Of a DNA stretch of 64,000 bases, positions 1 to 8,239 are shown in pieces; position 1 is the stretch's first letter, and each line of letters starts with the position of its first letter. Under the pieces are notes generated by a model, which was not told where the DNA came from, searched no databases, and saw nothing but the letters and a program-made list of their open reading frames with translations. This DNA comes from Flavobacteriales bacterium UBA6693 (GTDB lineage Bacteria > Bacteroidota > Bacteroidia > Flavobacteriales > Weeksellaceae), in NCBI GenBank assembly GCA_002454815.1, contig DKJL01000001.1:135259-199258 (forward strand), given 5' to 3'. A program made the position numbers and the translations under genes.

Positions 1-188
1 TGACTAAAAAATATCTGGTTCACTTGCTGATTTTAGGTTGGGTTTATTTCATTATCGGCTGGATCGCTTTGAAAATTAAAATCCATTTCCTATTCAAAAA
101 ATACAATATTTCAGAAGATTACGAGGAGCAAATTCCTACAGAAGAAAATCCGAATTTAATCATTGACGATGAAAATTTTCTGAAGTAA
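1..188 (+). CDS. Small membrane protein, 5' end at window edge
   Basis: The frame reads from the first base to a TAA stop at 186-188. Bases 1-2 (TG) would complete an ATG if the base just outside the window is A, giving a protein of 62 residues beginning MTKKYLVHLL. It has one hydrophobic segment (about residues 5-24), a short basic stretch (KIKIHFLFKK), and an acidic C-terminal tail (EDYEEQIPTEE). I do not recognise a family. It could equally be the C-terminal end of a longer gene, which the window cannot settle. Confidence 0.6.
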   Translation, partial: TKKYLVHLLILGWVYFIIGWIALKIKIHFLFKKYNISEDYEEQIPTEENPNLIIDDENFLK

Positions 189-291
189 AATAGTACAGTT
201 TTCATACTGTTTGTTTGTTGAGGACGTCCGGACTTCAGTTTGGGCGTTCTTTTTTGGCAGATGATGTACTTCGTTTAAAACTTCATCTTTA

Positions 292-380
292 TTTTTTTGG
301 GCAGCTTTTTCCGCCTTCCATTCCCGCTTTTTTGTTACACTCCGTTCCACAAAAAGAGCTCCACTCAAGTCGGGCTGCAG
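292..380 (+). repeat. Interspersed repeat, copy A (non-coding, hairpin centre)
   Basis: This intergenic stretch aligns with the reverse complement of 58864-58939. Shared blocks are a T-run ending in GG, TTTCCGCC, TTCCCGCTT, the 12-base block GAGCTCCACTCA (356-367), and GTCGGG followed by GCAG. Between the shared blocks this copy has an inverted repeat CTTTTTTGT (327-335) / ACAAAAAG (349-356). Copy B has a different inverted repeat at the same place. Short open frames across it are not convincing as genes. Confidence 0.6.
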
Positions 381-444
381 ATTTTGCTGCTTTCATCAAT
401 CCGGATTAATTGAAAGTTCTGATATTCAAAGCCATTCTTTTCAT

Positions 445-452
445 TAATTTTG
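445..452 (+). promoter_or_regulatory. Bacteroidota -7 box upstream of the Crp/Fnr-like gene
   Basis: TAATTTTG fits the TAnnTTTG consensus and lies 14 bases before the ATG at 467. No clear TTTG box is seen at the expected upstream distance, so the call rests on the -7 element alone. Confidence 0.45.
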
Positions 453-466
453 CAAAAAGCAACTGA

Positions 467-1027
467 ATGAAACTTCTCGACCAGATTTCGAAATACATCA
501 AAATAGATTCGGTTACGGAAGAATTTCTCTACACCGAAGCCCAAACCAAAACTTTCGCAAAGGGCGAATTATTAAGCCATAAAAACACCTACAACCGCAA
601 TGTGTATTATATGGAAGAAGGTTTAGCGCGAACGTATTATTTCGAAAAAGGAAAAGACATCACCACCAATTTTTATTCGGAGGGAAAATCTTTTGGCAGC
701 ATCGACACTATTTTCAATAATGTCCCCAGCATTTACAATATTGAAACTTTGGAAGAGAGTACCATCACTTTTTGCGATTACAAAAAACTGGAAGAACTGT
801 GTTCCGTTTCTTTGACTTCCGCAAATTTCAGTCGGTTTCTATTGGGAAATTTAATGACGCAAATGTCGAAACGGGTGAACTCTTTACAACACATGACCGC
901 GAAAGAAAAATATGCCCAGCTTCTGGAGGAAAATCCCAATATTATTCTGCGTGCACCTTTAGGAATGATCGCATCTTATCTTGGAATTTCCCAGGAAACA
1001 TTAAGCAGAATTCGAAGTGAAATTTAA
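467..1027 (+). CDS. Crp/Fnr family transcriptional regulator
   Basis: The 186-residue protein has an N-terminal cyclic-nucleotide-binding-like fold (about residues 10-115, with the typical FAKGELL and a central EEGLARTYYFEKGKD strand pair). A C-terminal helix-turn-helix ends in LGMIASYLGISQETLSRIR. The gene is short compared with classical Crp because the chain stops just after the recognition helix, as in many small flavobacterial members. No iron-sulfur cysteine cluster is present, so it is not a classical Fnr. It stands alone with its own -7 box; the ligand and targets cannot be told. Confidence 0.85.
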   Translation: MKLLDQISKYIKIDSVTEEFLYTEAQTKTFAKGELLSHKNTYNRNVYYMEEGLARTYYFEKGKDITTNFYSEGKSFGSIDTIFNNVPSIYNIETLEESTITFCDYKKLEELCSVSLTSANFSRFLLGNLMTQMSKRVNSLQHMTAKEKYAQLLEENPNIILRAPLGMIASYLGISQETLSRIRSEI

Positions 1028-1052
1028 TGAAATAAGTTTCCGGAAATAATGA

Positions 1053-1060
1053 TATTTTTG
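1053..1060 (+). promoter_or_regulatory. -7 box upstream of the DUF1569 gene
   Basis: TATTTTTG matches TAnnTTTG and ends 17 bases before the ATG at 1078. It sits between the Crp-like stop codon and the next gene, suggesting separate transcription. No TTTG partner is obvious. Confidence 0.4.
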
Positions 1061-1077
1061 TCGCTTAAAACTACACC

Positions 1078-1533
1078 ATGCAAAATGTTTTCGATGCTCA
1101 CGAAGCACAGAATTACATCGACCGTATCAATAAACTTACTCCTTTTGCCACACCGATCTGGGGAAAGATGAGCGTTGATCAAATGTTGGCACACTGCAAC
1201 GTGACGTATGAAATGGTTTACGAACCGCAAAAGCATAAAGCTCCTGGCGGTTTAGCAAAATTTATTTTGAAAAAGTTTGTGAAACCCAAGGTCGTCGGTG
1301 AAAAATCGTACGCAAAAAATTCTCCTACGTCACCTCAATTCAGAATTACACACCCGCAGGATTTTATTCTGGAAAAGAAGCGTATGATCGGTTTTATTCA
1401 GAAAACCCAGCAGCTTGGTCGCGAAGCATTTGACGGAAAAGAATCTTTTTCTTTTGGAAAATTAAAAGCCGGGGAATGGAACAATATGTTTGCAAAACAT
1501 TTGAATCATCATTTGGAGCAATTCGGCGTTTAG
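1078..1533 (+). CDS. DUF1569 / DinB-like protein
   Basis: The 151-residue protein matches the DUF1569 pattern within the DinB/YfiT superfamily. It has an N-terminal helix with WGKMSVDQMLAHC (first metal-type His) and a C-terminal AKHLNHHLEQFGV helix with the paired histidines used for metal binding in this superfamily. The family is a four-helix bundle that may bind a divalent metal or act as a thiol-dependent transferase; no substrate is known. It lies 1 base before the next gene, so the two are probably co-transcribed. Confidence 0.8.
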   Translation: MQNVFDAHEAQNYIDRINKLTPFATPIWGKMSVDQMLAHCNVTYEMVYEPQKHKAPGGLAKFILKKFVKPKVVGEKSYAKNSPTSPQFRITHPQDFILEKKRMIGFIQKTQQLGREAFDGKESFSFGKLKAGEWNNMFAKHLNHHLEQFGV

Positions 1534-1534
1534 C

Positions 1535-2014
1535 ATGAAATACCTGATAATAGTATTCTTATTTTGTAATCTTTGCTCTGCACAAAATAAGGTGGATTTT
1601 ACTGAGATAATTAAAAATAATGGCAATTATTTTGAAAGTGAAAAAGATGAAAGTCAGCAGGTGAAGTTTAAGTTCGACTCTGTTTACAGTACTTCTGATG
1701 ATCTATATACTGTTGAGGGGGTGGCAGAAATTGGCGGGGAGCTATCCGGGGTTTCCGGAACAATTAATTTTAATAAGAACGTAACTAAGAAATTAAGAAA
1801 TCCGAGCATATATAATTTTGACGTTCTTTTATATATTGGAAAGGAACCTGACTTAAGCAAAACTTTTAAAGGACAATTGAATATAAAAATTGTACCTAAA
1901 CTTTTCAATGTCATTGTTTTCGAAGGAATATATCAAGAAAATAATCGAAAAAATCCCATTCATTTTGATAATTCTGAGCAAATTATGAAATTTTTGGAAT
2001 CGTTCAAAAAATAG
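1535..2014 (+). CDS. Exported hypothetical protein
   Basis: The 159-residue product has an N-terminal signal peptide (MKYLIIVFLFCNLCSAQ, cleavage likely after SA). The rest is a beta-rich mature part with several Lys/Asn-rich strands. I do not recognise the family. The start ATG is 1 base after the stop of the DUF1569 gene, so it is probably translated from the same transcript. Its codons are more AT-rich than its neighbours (many ATA and TTA), compatible with a more recently gained gene, but this was judged by eye only. Confidence 0.65.
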   Translation: MKYLIIVFLFCNLCSAQNKVDFTEIIKNNGNYFESEKDESQQVKFKFDSVYSTSDDLYTVEGVAEIGGELSGVSGTINFNKNVTKKLRNPSIYNFDVLLYIGKEPDLSKTFKGQLNIKIVPKLFNVIVFEGIYQENNRKNPIHFDNSEQIMKFLESFKK

Positions 2015-2334
2015 CCGGACCAACACCTTAGTTAAAAATCAGTTTATAGTATTGAATCTTTTTAGCACTGTTGTTTCTGTGCAAAGCTGAAAACTACGAG
2101 TGACAGACCTAACAAAAGATCACCGCCGTTTTTTTTGGTATCTAATTATAGGGGAGTTGAAATCCAGTAACTTACGTAATTTTAAAGAGTAGTTTAATTA
2201 CGCTTTAAGTTGGATTTTGAATAATAAGAAAAGTATCCGAAAACTGCCTTTTTCACTCATCGGAAATAAGAAATTATAGCGACGCTTTGATTGAACTATG
2301 AACTTGGAAAATCAATATTAATAACAATAAAACT
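2015..2334. other. 320-base intergenic stretch without a visible gene
   Basis: No convincing reading frame was found on either strand. The only structure noticed is an imperfect inverted repeat, CGTAATT (2176-2182) against AATTACG (2197-2203), with additional A/T pairs inside. A T-run at 2132-2139 follows GCCG but has no strong stem. The end probably holds the promoter of the VOC gene, though no clean TAnnTTTG is present. Confidence 0.5.
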
Positions 2335-2781
2335 ATGGCAACGGTTAACGCGTATTTAACTTTCGACGGTAATTGCGAAGAAGCTTTTAATTTTTACAGA
2401 GCCGTTTTTGGCGGTGATTTTCCAATGGTCGGAAAGTTTGGCGACATGCCGCCACAAGAAGGTATGTCGGAAATGTCGGACGACGTGAAAAACAGGATCA
2501 TGCATATTACATTACCGATCTCCTCGGAAACGGTGTTGATGGGGAGCGACACCATACCGGGAACGAACGATCATCAAATCGGGAATAATATTTCACTTTC
2601 CATCGACACCGATTCTAAAGAAGAAGCCGACCGGATTTTCAACGGACTTTCTGCAGGTGGAAAGGTAACAATGGCGCCGGCGGAAACCTTTTGGGGCGCT
2701 TATTTCGGTATGTGGAAAGATCAGTTCGGCATCGACTGGATGATCAATTACGACGATCCTTCGAAAGTCAGAACTTCATAA
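2335..2781 (+). CDS. PhnB-like VOC (glyoxalase/bleomycin-resistance fold) protein
   Basis: The 148-residue protein has the PhnB-like VOC pattern. It starts with AYLTFDGNCEEAFNFYRAVFGG, has a central IMHITLPISSETVLMGSD strand, and ends in GAYFGMWKDQFGIDWMINY. VOC proteins form beta-alpha-beta-beta-beta units that bind a metal in enzymes. PhnB-like members are often of unknown substrate and may lack full metal ligands. It is a single gene followed by a non-coding repeat. Confidence 0.85.
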   Translation: MATVNAYLTFDGNCEEAFNFYRAVFGGDFPMVGKFGDMPPQEGMSEMSDDVKNRIMHITLPISSETVLMGSDTIPGTNDHQIGNNISLSIDTDSKEEADRIFNGLSAGGKVTMAPAETFWGAYFGMWKDQFGIDWMINYDDPSKVRTS

Positions 2782-2819
2782 AATTTTTGGAGCAGGAAGA
2801 TTTTTGCTACTTTGAAAAA

Positions 2820-2908
2820 TCGGTCCCGCTCTTCGCTGCAATTCCTCATTTCGGCGCTCGCTTCGCTCGCGCCTTATTCTGGGATTTCCACTTCGATCGG
2901 GGCTAAAA
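2820..2908 (+). repeat. Interspersed repeat of a second type, copy C
   Basis: This is a non-coding, relatively GC-rich block after the VOC stop codon. It contains GCTCGCTTCGCTCGC, an internal hairpin-prone run, and ends in a 27-base segment (2882-2908) that matches 11528-11554 at 23 of 27 positions, including TTCGATCG and GGCTA. It is oriented the same way as the preceding gene. Confidence 0.5.
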
Positions 2909-2940
2909 TGTAGTTTCGGTTGTCAATTAAAATAAAAAAA

Positions 2941-3357
2941 ATGGCTGAAAACAAGACCAAACCTACCGAAATTTCTGTGAATGAATTCATCAGAAATTCT
3001 GACCCGAAAAAAATCGACGACAGTTTCGAATTGGTGAAAATCATGCAAAAACTTTCCGGTGAACCTGCAAAAATGTGGGGCGCTTCAATTGTTGGTTTTG
3101 GATCGTATGACTATCAGTACAAAAGCGGTCATAGCGGAACGATGTGCAAAATCGGATTTTCTCCCAGAAAAACTGGGTTTTCACTATACATTTTAAACTG
3201 CGAATCGGAAAATCAAATCAATTTGGTAAAGGAACTCGGAAAAATAAAAATGGGAAAAGCCTGCATTTATTTCAATAAATTATCAGATCTGAACCTGGAA
3301 ATTTTAGAAAAGCTCATCCTGGAATCTTTGGAAGAAACCAAAAAAATGTGGGGATAA
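2941..3357 (+). CDS. DUF1801 domain protein
   Basis: Starting at the ATG at 2941 gives 138 residues beginning MAENKTKPTE. A TTG at 2920 in the same frame would add seven residues but looks less natural. The sequence VNEFIRNSDP, MQKLSGEPAKMWGASIVGFGSYDYQY and KIGFSPRKTGFSLYIL is typical of the DUF1801 (YdhG-like) family, small cytoplasmic proteins of unknown biochemical role. It is separated from the next gene by 34 bases and may be co-transcribed with it. Confidence 0.85.
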   Translation: MAENKTKPTEISVNEFIRNSDPKKIDDSFELVKIMQKLSGEPAKMWGASIVGFGSYDYQYKSGHSGTMCKIGFSPRKTGFSLYILNCESENQINLVKELGKIKMGKACIYFNKLSDLNLEILEKLILESLEETKKMWG

Positions 3358-3391
3358 GTTCTAAGCATTTTTATTTAAAATCAGAGAAAAA

Positions 3392-3784
3392 ATGAAATTA
3401 ACTTTAGAACAAATCAACGTAGCGAAAATAGAAAGCCAGTTTATTTTCCCTATTTATATTCAAAAATTAAAAAAATTAGGAGTCAATAATTTCATCACCT
3501 TCGTTTCTGACGGTCATACTCAATATTTCGATGCAGAAAATGAAAGCATTAGCGACGATCCAAAACAAAATTTAACGATTTCCGAATACATAAACAAAGA
3601 AAAGTTTATCGAGCGTTTGCAACTGCACCAAAACGGCGGAACAGATTACGCAACATTTTGCAAAGATTGTGCAGAAAATGGCATCGATAACTGGGTCGTA
3701 AATTTACCTGCAATGACCTGCATTTATTACGATAAAGCTGGAAATGAAATTTTCGCAGAAGAAATACCAGATTTTCAATCATAA
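3392..3784 (+). CDS. DUF1398 family protein
   Basis: The 130-residue protein matches DUF1398 (related to E. coli YbcV). The diagnostic part is the C-terminal half: HQNGGTDYATFCKDCAENGI, then WVVNLPAMTCIYYDKAGNEI. The function of the family is unknown. It ends the group of small accessory genes and is followed by a clear terminator at 3816-3848. Confidence 0.8.
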   Translation: MKLTLEQINVAKIESQFIFPIYIQKLKKLGVNNFITFVSDGHTQYFDAENESISDDPKQNLTISEYINKEKFIERLQLHQNGGTDYATFCKDCAENGIDNWVVNLPAMTCIYYDKAGNEIFAEEIPDFQS

Positions 3785-3815
3785 TTTATTTTTGAAGTAC
3801 ATTTCACCAATCACT

Positions 3816-3848
3816 AATCTTGAATTTTTATGAGTTCAAGATTTTTTT
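3816..3848 (+). terminator. Rho-independent terminator after the DUF1398 gene
   Basis: AATCTTGAA (3816-3824) pairs with TTCAAGATT (3835-3843) around a 10-base loop, and T residues continue to 3848. It separates the small accessory genes from the efflux operon. Confidence 0.75.
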
Positions 3849-3889
3849 AGTCCTTAGAAAAGTCTAATTTTAAATTTTTAAAGTAAGTT

Positions 3890-4570
3890 ATGCAGATATT
3901 GGTTGTTGAAGATGATAAAAGGATCAGCGAATTTCTCGTCAAAGGACTGAATGAAAATGGCTATTCTACCTCACTTTGTGAAAGTGCGGAAGAGGTTTTA
4001 GAGCAATACATCAATCTACAATGGGATCTGATTATTATTGATGTAATGTTGCCAAAAATGGATGGATTTCATTTGGTTCAAACGCTTCGTTTCAAGAAAA
4101 AATTTACGCCAATTTTAATGTTAAGTGCATTAAGCAGTGTGCAGGATAAAGTTTCGGCACTGGATTTTGGTGCAGATGATTATTTGACAAAACCTTTCCA
4201 TTTTGATGAATTACTTTCCAGAATTAAAGCACTTACCCGTCGTCAACAGTTTAACAATGAGGCAGAAAATTCCCAGATTTTACAATTCGGAAGTTTAAAA
4301 ATTAACATTGAACAATACAAAGTTTTCTTAGAAGATATTGAAATTGAACTTTCTCCGAGAGAGTTTAAACTCTTGCATTATCTTGCGGAAAATGCTGAAA
4401 AAACAGTTTCCAGAATACAAATTTTAAATGCGGTTTGGGGAATTAATTACAGCAGTCACACAAATGTTGTAGATGTTTATATTTATTATTTAAGGAATAA
4501 ACTGGGGACTGAAGCACAAAAATTCATTAAAACAAGAAAAGGTGTTGGATATTTATTTTCAGCAGATTAA
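3890..4570 (+). CDS. OmpR/PhoB-type response regulator of the efflux operon
   Basis: The 226-residue protein has a receiver domain (about 1-115) with the acidic pair VEDDKR, the phosphoacceptor Asp51 in LIIIDVMLPKMDG, and the conserved Lys in DDYLTKPFHF. It is followed by a winged-helix DNA-binding domain (about 130-226) with LSPREFKLLHYLAEN and the closing KTRKGVGYLFS. It is followed after 7 bases by a histidine kinase and then by genes for a tripartite metal pump, so it probably controls that pump in the manner of CusR/CzcR. The metal sensed is not shown by the sequence. Confidence 0.92.
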   Translation: MQILVVEDDKRISEFLVKGLNENGYSTSLCESAEEVLEQYINLQWDLIIIDVMLPKMDGFHLVQTLRFKKKFTPILMLSALSSVQDKVSALDFGADDYLTKPFHFDELLSRIKALTRRQQFNNEAENSQILQFGSLKINIEQYKVFLEDIEIELSPREFKLLHYLAENAEKTVSRIQILNAVWGINYSSHTNVVDVYIYYLRNKLGTEAQKFIKTRKGVGYLFSAD

Positions 4571-4577
4571 ATAAGCG

Positions 4578-5912
4578 ATGAAACTTAAAAACCGACTTGC
4601 TCTGTATTCTGTGACCATTTTTAGCGTGATTATTTTAGTCATTTGCAACCTTATTTATTGGTCTTATTACAAGCAGATCGAAGCGCGGGAAAATAATTCT
4701 TTGCACAGCAAAAATCTCCTGGCTGCAGTCTACTACTTAGAAAAAGACGAATCTTCGCTCCAGGAACATGAATACATTAAAAATCAATTGCTAAAAAATA
4801 TATCTAAGAAAAATGTGTTGATTTTAAATACTTCTTACCAAAAATATAATGGCGAAATGGACAGAAATGAAACAATTTCTAACGTTTTTCTTAACGAAGT
4901 AAAAAAATCCGAACGTGCTTTTTTAAATGCTGATCAATATTTTTACAGTGGACTATTCTATAAAGACAACGAAGGTGATTTTTTAGTGATCAGCAGGGAA
5001 TCTAAAAGTGAATTTCTCGCCCAAATGAACACACTTCTGGGAATTTTGGTTTCTGTATTTTTTCTGACCGTTGTTTTTATATTTTTCTTTTCCAGATACT
5101 TAGGTTTTCTCGCCTACGAACCGATCAACAGTATAATTTCTCAGCTAAAAAACCGAAGTCAGCATAATTTTACAGAACCGATTCAGGTTAAAAAATCGTA
5201 TACAGAAATTGAAGAATTGGCAAAAGAATACAATTATTTTGTGAATGAATTGAACCGGTCGTTTCAGATTCAAAAGAACTTTATCGATTACGTTTCACAC
5301 GAACTTCGAACACCGATTGCAGCTTTGTACGGAACTTTAGATGTTGCAGCTTTACAAGAAAGAGATGCTGCATACTACAAAAATGCGATTCCCAAATTAA
5401 AAAATTACACGAAAGATTTAGAAGATACTTTAAACCAAATGATGTTATTATCTGGAACACAAAATGAACTGGATTTTACTAAAGTCCGCTTAGATGAAGT
5501 GATTTTTGATTGTACGGAACAATTAACAATCGTCAATCAAGCACAAATCAACATTAGGTTTGAAGTCGAAAATTATGACAGTCTCACCATTGACGGTGAT
5601 TTTAAATTGTTAAAATTAGCCTTTAAAAATATCCTCGAAAATGGGATTAAATATTCATCAAATTCGCCTGTAGATGTTTTGATTGCTGATGTTGACAATA
5701 AAATTCAGGTTCAGATCACGGATTCCGGAATAGGAATTCCAAATACAGAAATCGAAAAAATAACGCAGAATTTCTATCGCGCCGAAAATTCTCAGAATTT
5801 TGAAGGAAAAGGAATTGGACTTTCTTTGGCGCAAATTATTTTTAAACTGCATCATGCAACGCTTTCCATTAATTCTAAGGTAGGCAAAACCACCGTAAAA
5901 ATTGTCTTCTAA
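4578..5912 (+). CDS. Sensor histidine kinase of the efflux operon
   Basis: The 444-residue membrane kinase has transmembrane segments at about 9-28 and 152-172, enclosing a periplasmic sensor region of about 120 residues. A HAMP-like linker follows, then the HisKA dimerisation helix with His241 in FIDYVSHELRTPIAAL. The HATPase domain shows the N box (FKNILENGIKYS), a G1 box (ITDSGIGIP) and G2 (GKGIGLSLAQII). No metal-binding His/Met cluster stands out in the sensor region. It pairs with the response regulator 7 bases upstream. The distance to the next gene is 69 bases. Confidence 0.92.
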   Translation: MKLKNRLALYSVTIFSVIILVICNLIYWSYYKQIEARENNSLHSKNLLAAVYYLEKDESSLQEHEYIKNQLLKNISKKNVLILNTSYQKYNGEMDRNETISNVFLNEVKKSERAFLNADQYFYSGLFYKDNEGDFLVISRESKSEFLAQMNTLLGILVSVFFLTVVFIFFFSRYLGFLAYEPINSIISQLKNRSQHNFTEPIQVKKSYTEIEELAKEYNYFVNELNRSFQIQKNFIDYVSHELRTPIAALYGTLDVAALQERDAAYYKNAIPKLKNYTKDLEDTLNQMMLLSGTQNELDFTKVRLDEVIFDCTEQLTIVNQAQINIRFEVENYDSLTIDGDFKLLKLAFKNILENGIKYSSNSPVDVLIADVDNKIQVQITDSGIGIPNTEIEKITQNFYRAENSQNFEGKGIGLSLAQIIFKLHHATLSINSKVGKTTVKIVF

Positions 5913-5956
5913 TCTAATTCTAATGTAGCTCAAAGATGGCATTAATATGCCGAAAC

Positions 5957-5964
5957 TAATTTTG
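5957..5964 (+). promoter_or_regulatory. Possible -7 box upstream of the TolC-like gene
   Basis: TAATTTTG matches TAnnTTTG and lies 17 bases before the GTG start at 5982, in the 69-base gap after the kinase. It would allow the pump genes to be transcribed separately from the two-component genes, for example under control of the response regulator. No upstream TTG box is visible. Confidence 0.4.
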
Positions 5965-5981
5965 CACTCAAATTAATTGAT

Positions 5982-7235
5982 GTGAAATTACGTACTTCCA
6001 TTTTTGTCTTGTTAATGCTTACCGGTTTTTACAAGGCGCAAACCTATACTTTAGCCGATCTTGAAGATCATTTTCTTAAAAACAATTATTCGCTCATTGC
6101 CAAAAAGCTCAACATTAACCGTGCAGATGCAGAAATTTTGCAGGAAAAACTTTGGCCCAATCCAACGCTTAGTGTCAGTGAAGTAAATCTTTGGGCAAAT
6201 CCACCCGTGGAAGAAATGCCGCCGTTGTTTGGGAATTATGGTCGAACGCAACAGATCACTGTGGAATTAGAACAGCTCATCATTACCGCCAGAAAAAGAA
6301 AAAAGCGAATTGATCTTAAAAATTTAGAAAAGAATAACTCATTGTACGAATACGAAGAATTAATTCTCAATCTCAAAAAAGAACTTCGGGAATCGTTTTA
6401 TGAAATTCAAAATACCAATGAACAACTTTCGGTAATCGCCTCGCAACTGCAGCTTTTTCAGAATTTAGAACAACAGTATGCGCGACAATCACAACTGAAA
6501 AATGTTTCCAGAGTTGATTATTTAAGGATTCAAACCGAGGTGAAATCGCTTAGAAACGAAATGGTTTCTCTTCAATTAGAACAACAGGAAAACTTATCAG
6601 ACCTCGAAATTTTAACGCAGATTCCTGCACTTTCAATCGAAAATCTTCAATTTCGAAAAGCCGAATTAAATAAGTCGATTCTTTTACCAAACGATATTGT
6701 TTCCACTTTTGAAAATGCAAATCCCTCTTTTCTGAATCAAAAAAACAGTTTGATGATGGCTGATAAATCTTATGAATTGGCAAAAGCAGAACGCGTTCCT
6801 GATGTGACTTTACAGGTAAACTACGATCGTGGCGGAAATATTATGCAGGATTTTATCGGTCTCGGTTTTTCCGTCGATCTTCCAATTTTTAATAACAACA
6901 AAGGAAATATTAAAGCTGCAAAATATGTTGCAGATCAAGAATCGGTACAGATTTCTGCTGTAAAATGGGAACTGGAAAGCAAAATCAAGAAAAATATTCA
7001 GCAATTGGTCGATTTAGAGAAAGCTCTAAATCTTTATTCGGATGAAGAAGTGGCTGAACAAAATACGATGATCGATAATTATCAAAAACAGTTTCAAAAC
7101 AAACAAGTCACTTTACTGGAAATGATTGATTTTTTAGAATCTGTAAGGAACTCAAAAAACAGCCAAGCCGATCTGCAGGAAAAATATAATAAGACCTTCG
7201 AAGAAATACAATATTTAATTGGAAAAGATTTATAA
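5982..7235 (+). CDS. TolC family outer-membrane channel of metal efflux pump
   Basis: The 417-residue protein starts at GTG; the ATG overlapping it is directly followed by TGA and cannot be used. A signal peptide (MKLRTSIFVLLMLTGFYKAQ) precedes a typical outer-membrane-efflux-protein chain of long heptad-like helices in two repeats (about 25-215 and 225-415), with DVTLQVNYDRGG and a FSVDLPIFNNNKG strand. It forms the outer-membrane exit duct for the adaptor and pump encoded next. The spacer to the adaptor gene is only 2 bases, so translation is probably coupled. Confidence 0.9.
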   Translation: MKLRTSIFVLLMLTGFYKAQTYTLADLEDHFLKNNYSLIAKKLNINRADAEILQEKLWPNPTLSVSEVNLWANPPVEEMPPLFGNYGRTQQITVELEQLIITARKRKKRIDLKNLEKNNSLYEYEELILNLKKELRESFYEIQNTNEQLSVIASQLQLFQNLEQQYARQSQLKNVSRVDYLRIQTEVKSLRNEMVSLQLEQQENLSDLEILTQIPALSIENLQFRKAELNKSILLPNDIVSTFENANPSFLNQKNSLMMADKSYELAKAERVPDVTLQVNYDRGGNIMQDFIGLGFSVDLPIFNNNKGNIKAAKYVADQESVQISAVKWELESKIKKNIQQLVDLEKALNLYSDEEVAEQNTMIDNYQKQFQNKQVTLLEMIDFLESVRNSKNSQADLQEKYNKTFEEIQYLIGKDL

Positions 7236-7237
7236 CG

Positions 7238-8239
7238 ATGAACAATTTTAAAATGAGTCTGTGCGCGGTTCTCTTGCTTGCAATTTTTGCCTGTACCGAA
7301 AAAAAAGAAGAACAGAAAGCAGACGGCAAATTCTGTCTGAGTCAAGATTTAAAAAAAACCACAAAAATTCAGGGAATTTCTGAAGTTCCCATTGCTGAGG
7401 AACTACGGCTGAGTGGAAAAATAGAATACAACGAAAATGATTTGGTTGCCTTTCGCAGTTTGATCGAAGGTGTAGTGCAAACGGTACATTTCGAATTGGG
7501 AGATTATGTGAAGAAAGGTCAGGTTTTGGCGACCGTGAAATCCTTACAAATTCAGGAATTGATTCAGCAAAGAAGATATTTTCAGAACCAAATTAACCTC
7601 TTGGAAAAACAATCGCAATCGAAAAGAGAACTTTTGGAAGATGGTTTGGTTTCGCGCCCCGAAGTTCTGAAAACAGAATCAGAATTGCAAAGCGCCCAAA
7701 TCGAACTCGAAAAAATTAATGAAAATCTGAAAATGTTCAACGCTGCAGGAAGCAATGTTTTTCAAATTTTGGCCCCGAAAAACGGTTATATTATTCAGAA
7801 AGAAATGAGTTCCGGACAAAGCATCACTTCAGATAATTCTCCGCTTTTTTCTGTTTCAAATCTGAATCAAATTTGGGCAATGGTGAATATTTACGCCAAT
7901 AATTTGAAATACATCAAAGTTGGTGATGAAGTTCGCGTGACGACCATGGCTTATCCCGACGAATATTATTTCGGAAAGATCGATAAAATCTACAATGTTT
8001 TTGATGAAGATGACCACGTTTTGAAAGCGCGCGTCGTTTTAACCAATCAAAATTTAAAACTTTTACCGGGATTAAGCGCAGATATTTTCATTAAAAAAAG
8101 CAACGGAACAGCCAAAGCTTTCGCTATTCCAAATACCGCTAAAATCTTTAGTAATAACAAAAGTTATGTAGTGGTTTATAAAAACGATTGTGAACTCTCA
8201 ATCCGCGAAATTTCTGAAATCTCTTCCAACGGTTCTTAA
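7238..8239 (+). CDS. CusB-like periplasmic adaptor lipoprotein, cut short by an in-frame stop
   Basis: The readable product is 333 residues. It has a lipoprotein signal with lipobox LLAIFAC (Cys19), then a barrel-sandwich hybrid (EGVVQTVHFELGDYVKKGQ), a coiled-coil hairpin (about 100-165), and the second lipoyl half ending GQSITSDNSPLFSVS. It is the membrane fusion protein linking the inner-membrane pump and TolC-like channel. The TAA at 8237-8239 interrupts a frame that continues for 28 more sensible codons to 8326, so the natural protein is expected to be about 362 residues. The missing part belongs to the membrane-proximal domain that contacts the pump, so function may be impaired unless the stop is an error or is read through. 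Confidence 0.85.
   Translation: MNNFKMSLCAVLLLAIFACTEKKEEQKADGKFCLSQDLKKTTKIQGISEVPIAEELRLSGKIEYNENDLVAFRSLIEGVVQTVHFELGDYVKKGQVLATVKSLQIQELIQQRRYFQNQINLLEKQSQSKRELLEDGLVSRPEVLKTESELQSAQIELEKINENLKMFNAAGSNVFQILAPKNGYIIQKEMSSGQSITSDNSPLFSVSNLNQIWAMVNIYANNLKYIKVGDEVRVTTMAYPDEYYFGKIDKIYNVFDEDDHVLKARVVLTNQNLKLLPGLSADIFIKKSNGTAKAFAIPNTAKIFSNNKSYVVVYKNDCELSIREISEISSNGS

Noticed and set aside
156..409. Short open frames on both strands between the first gene and the Crp-like gene
   Set aside because: They run through an interspersed repeat and T-rich terminator-like sequence, overlap each other and show no protein-like composition.
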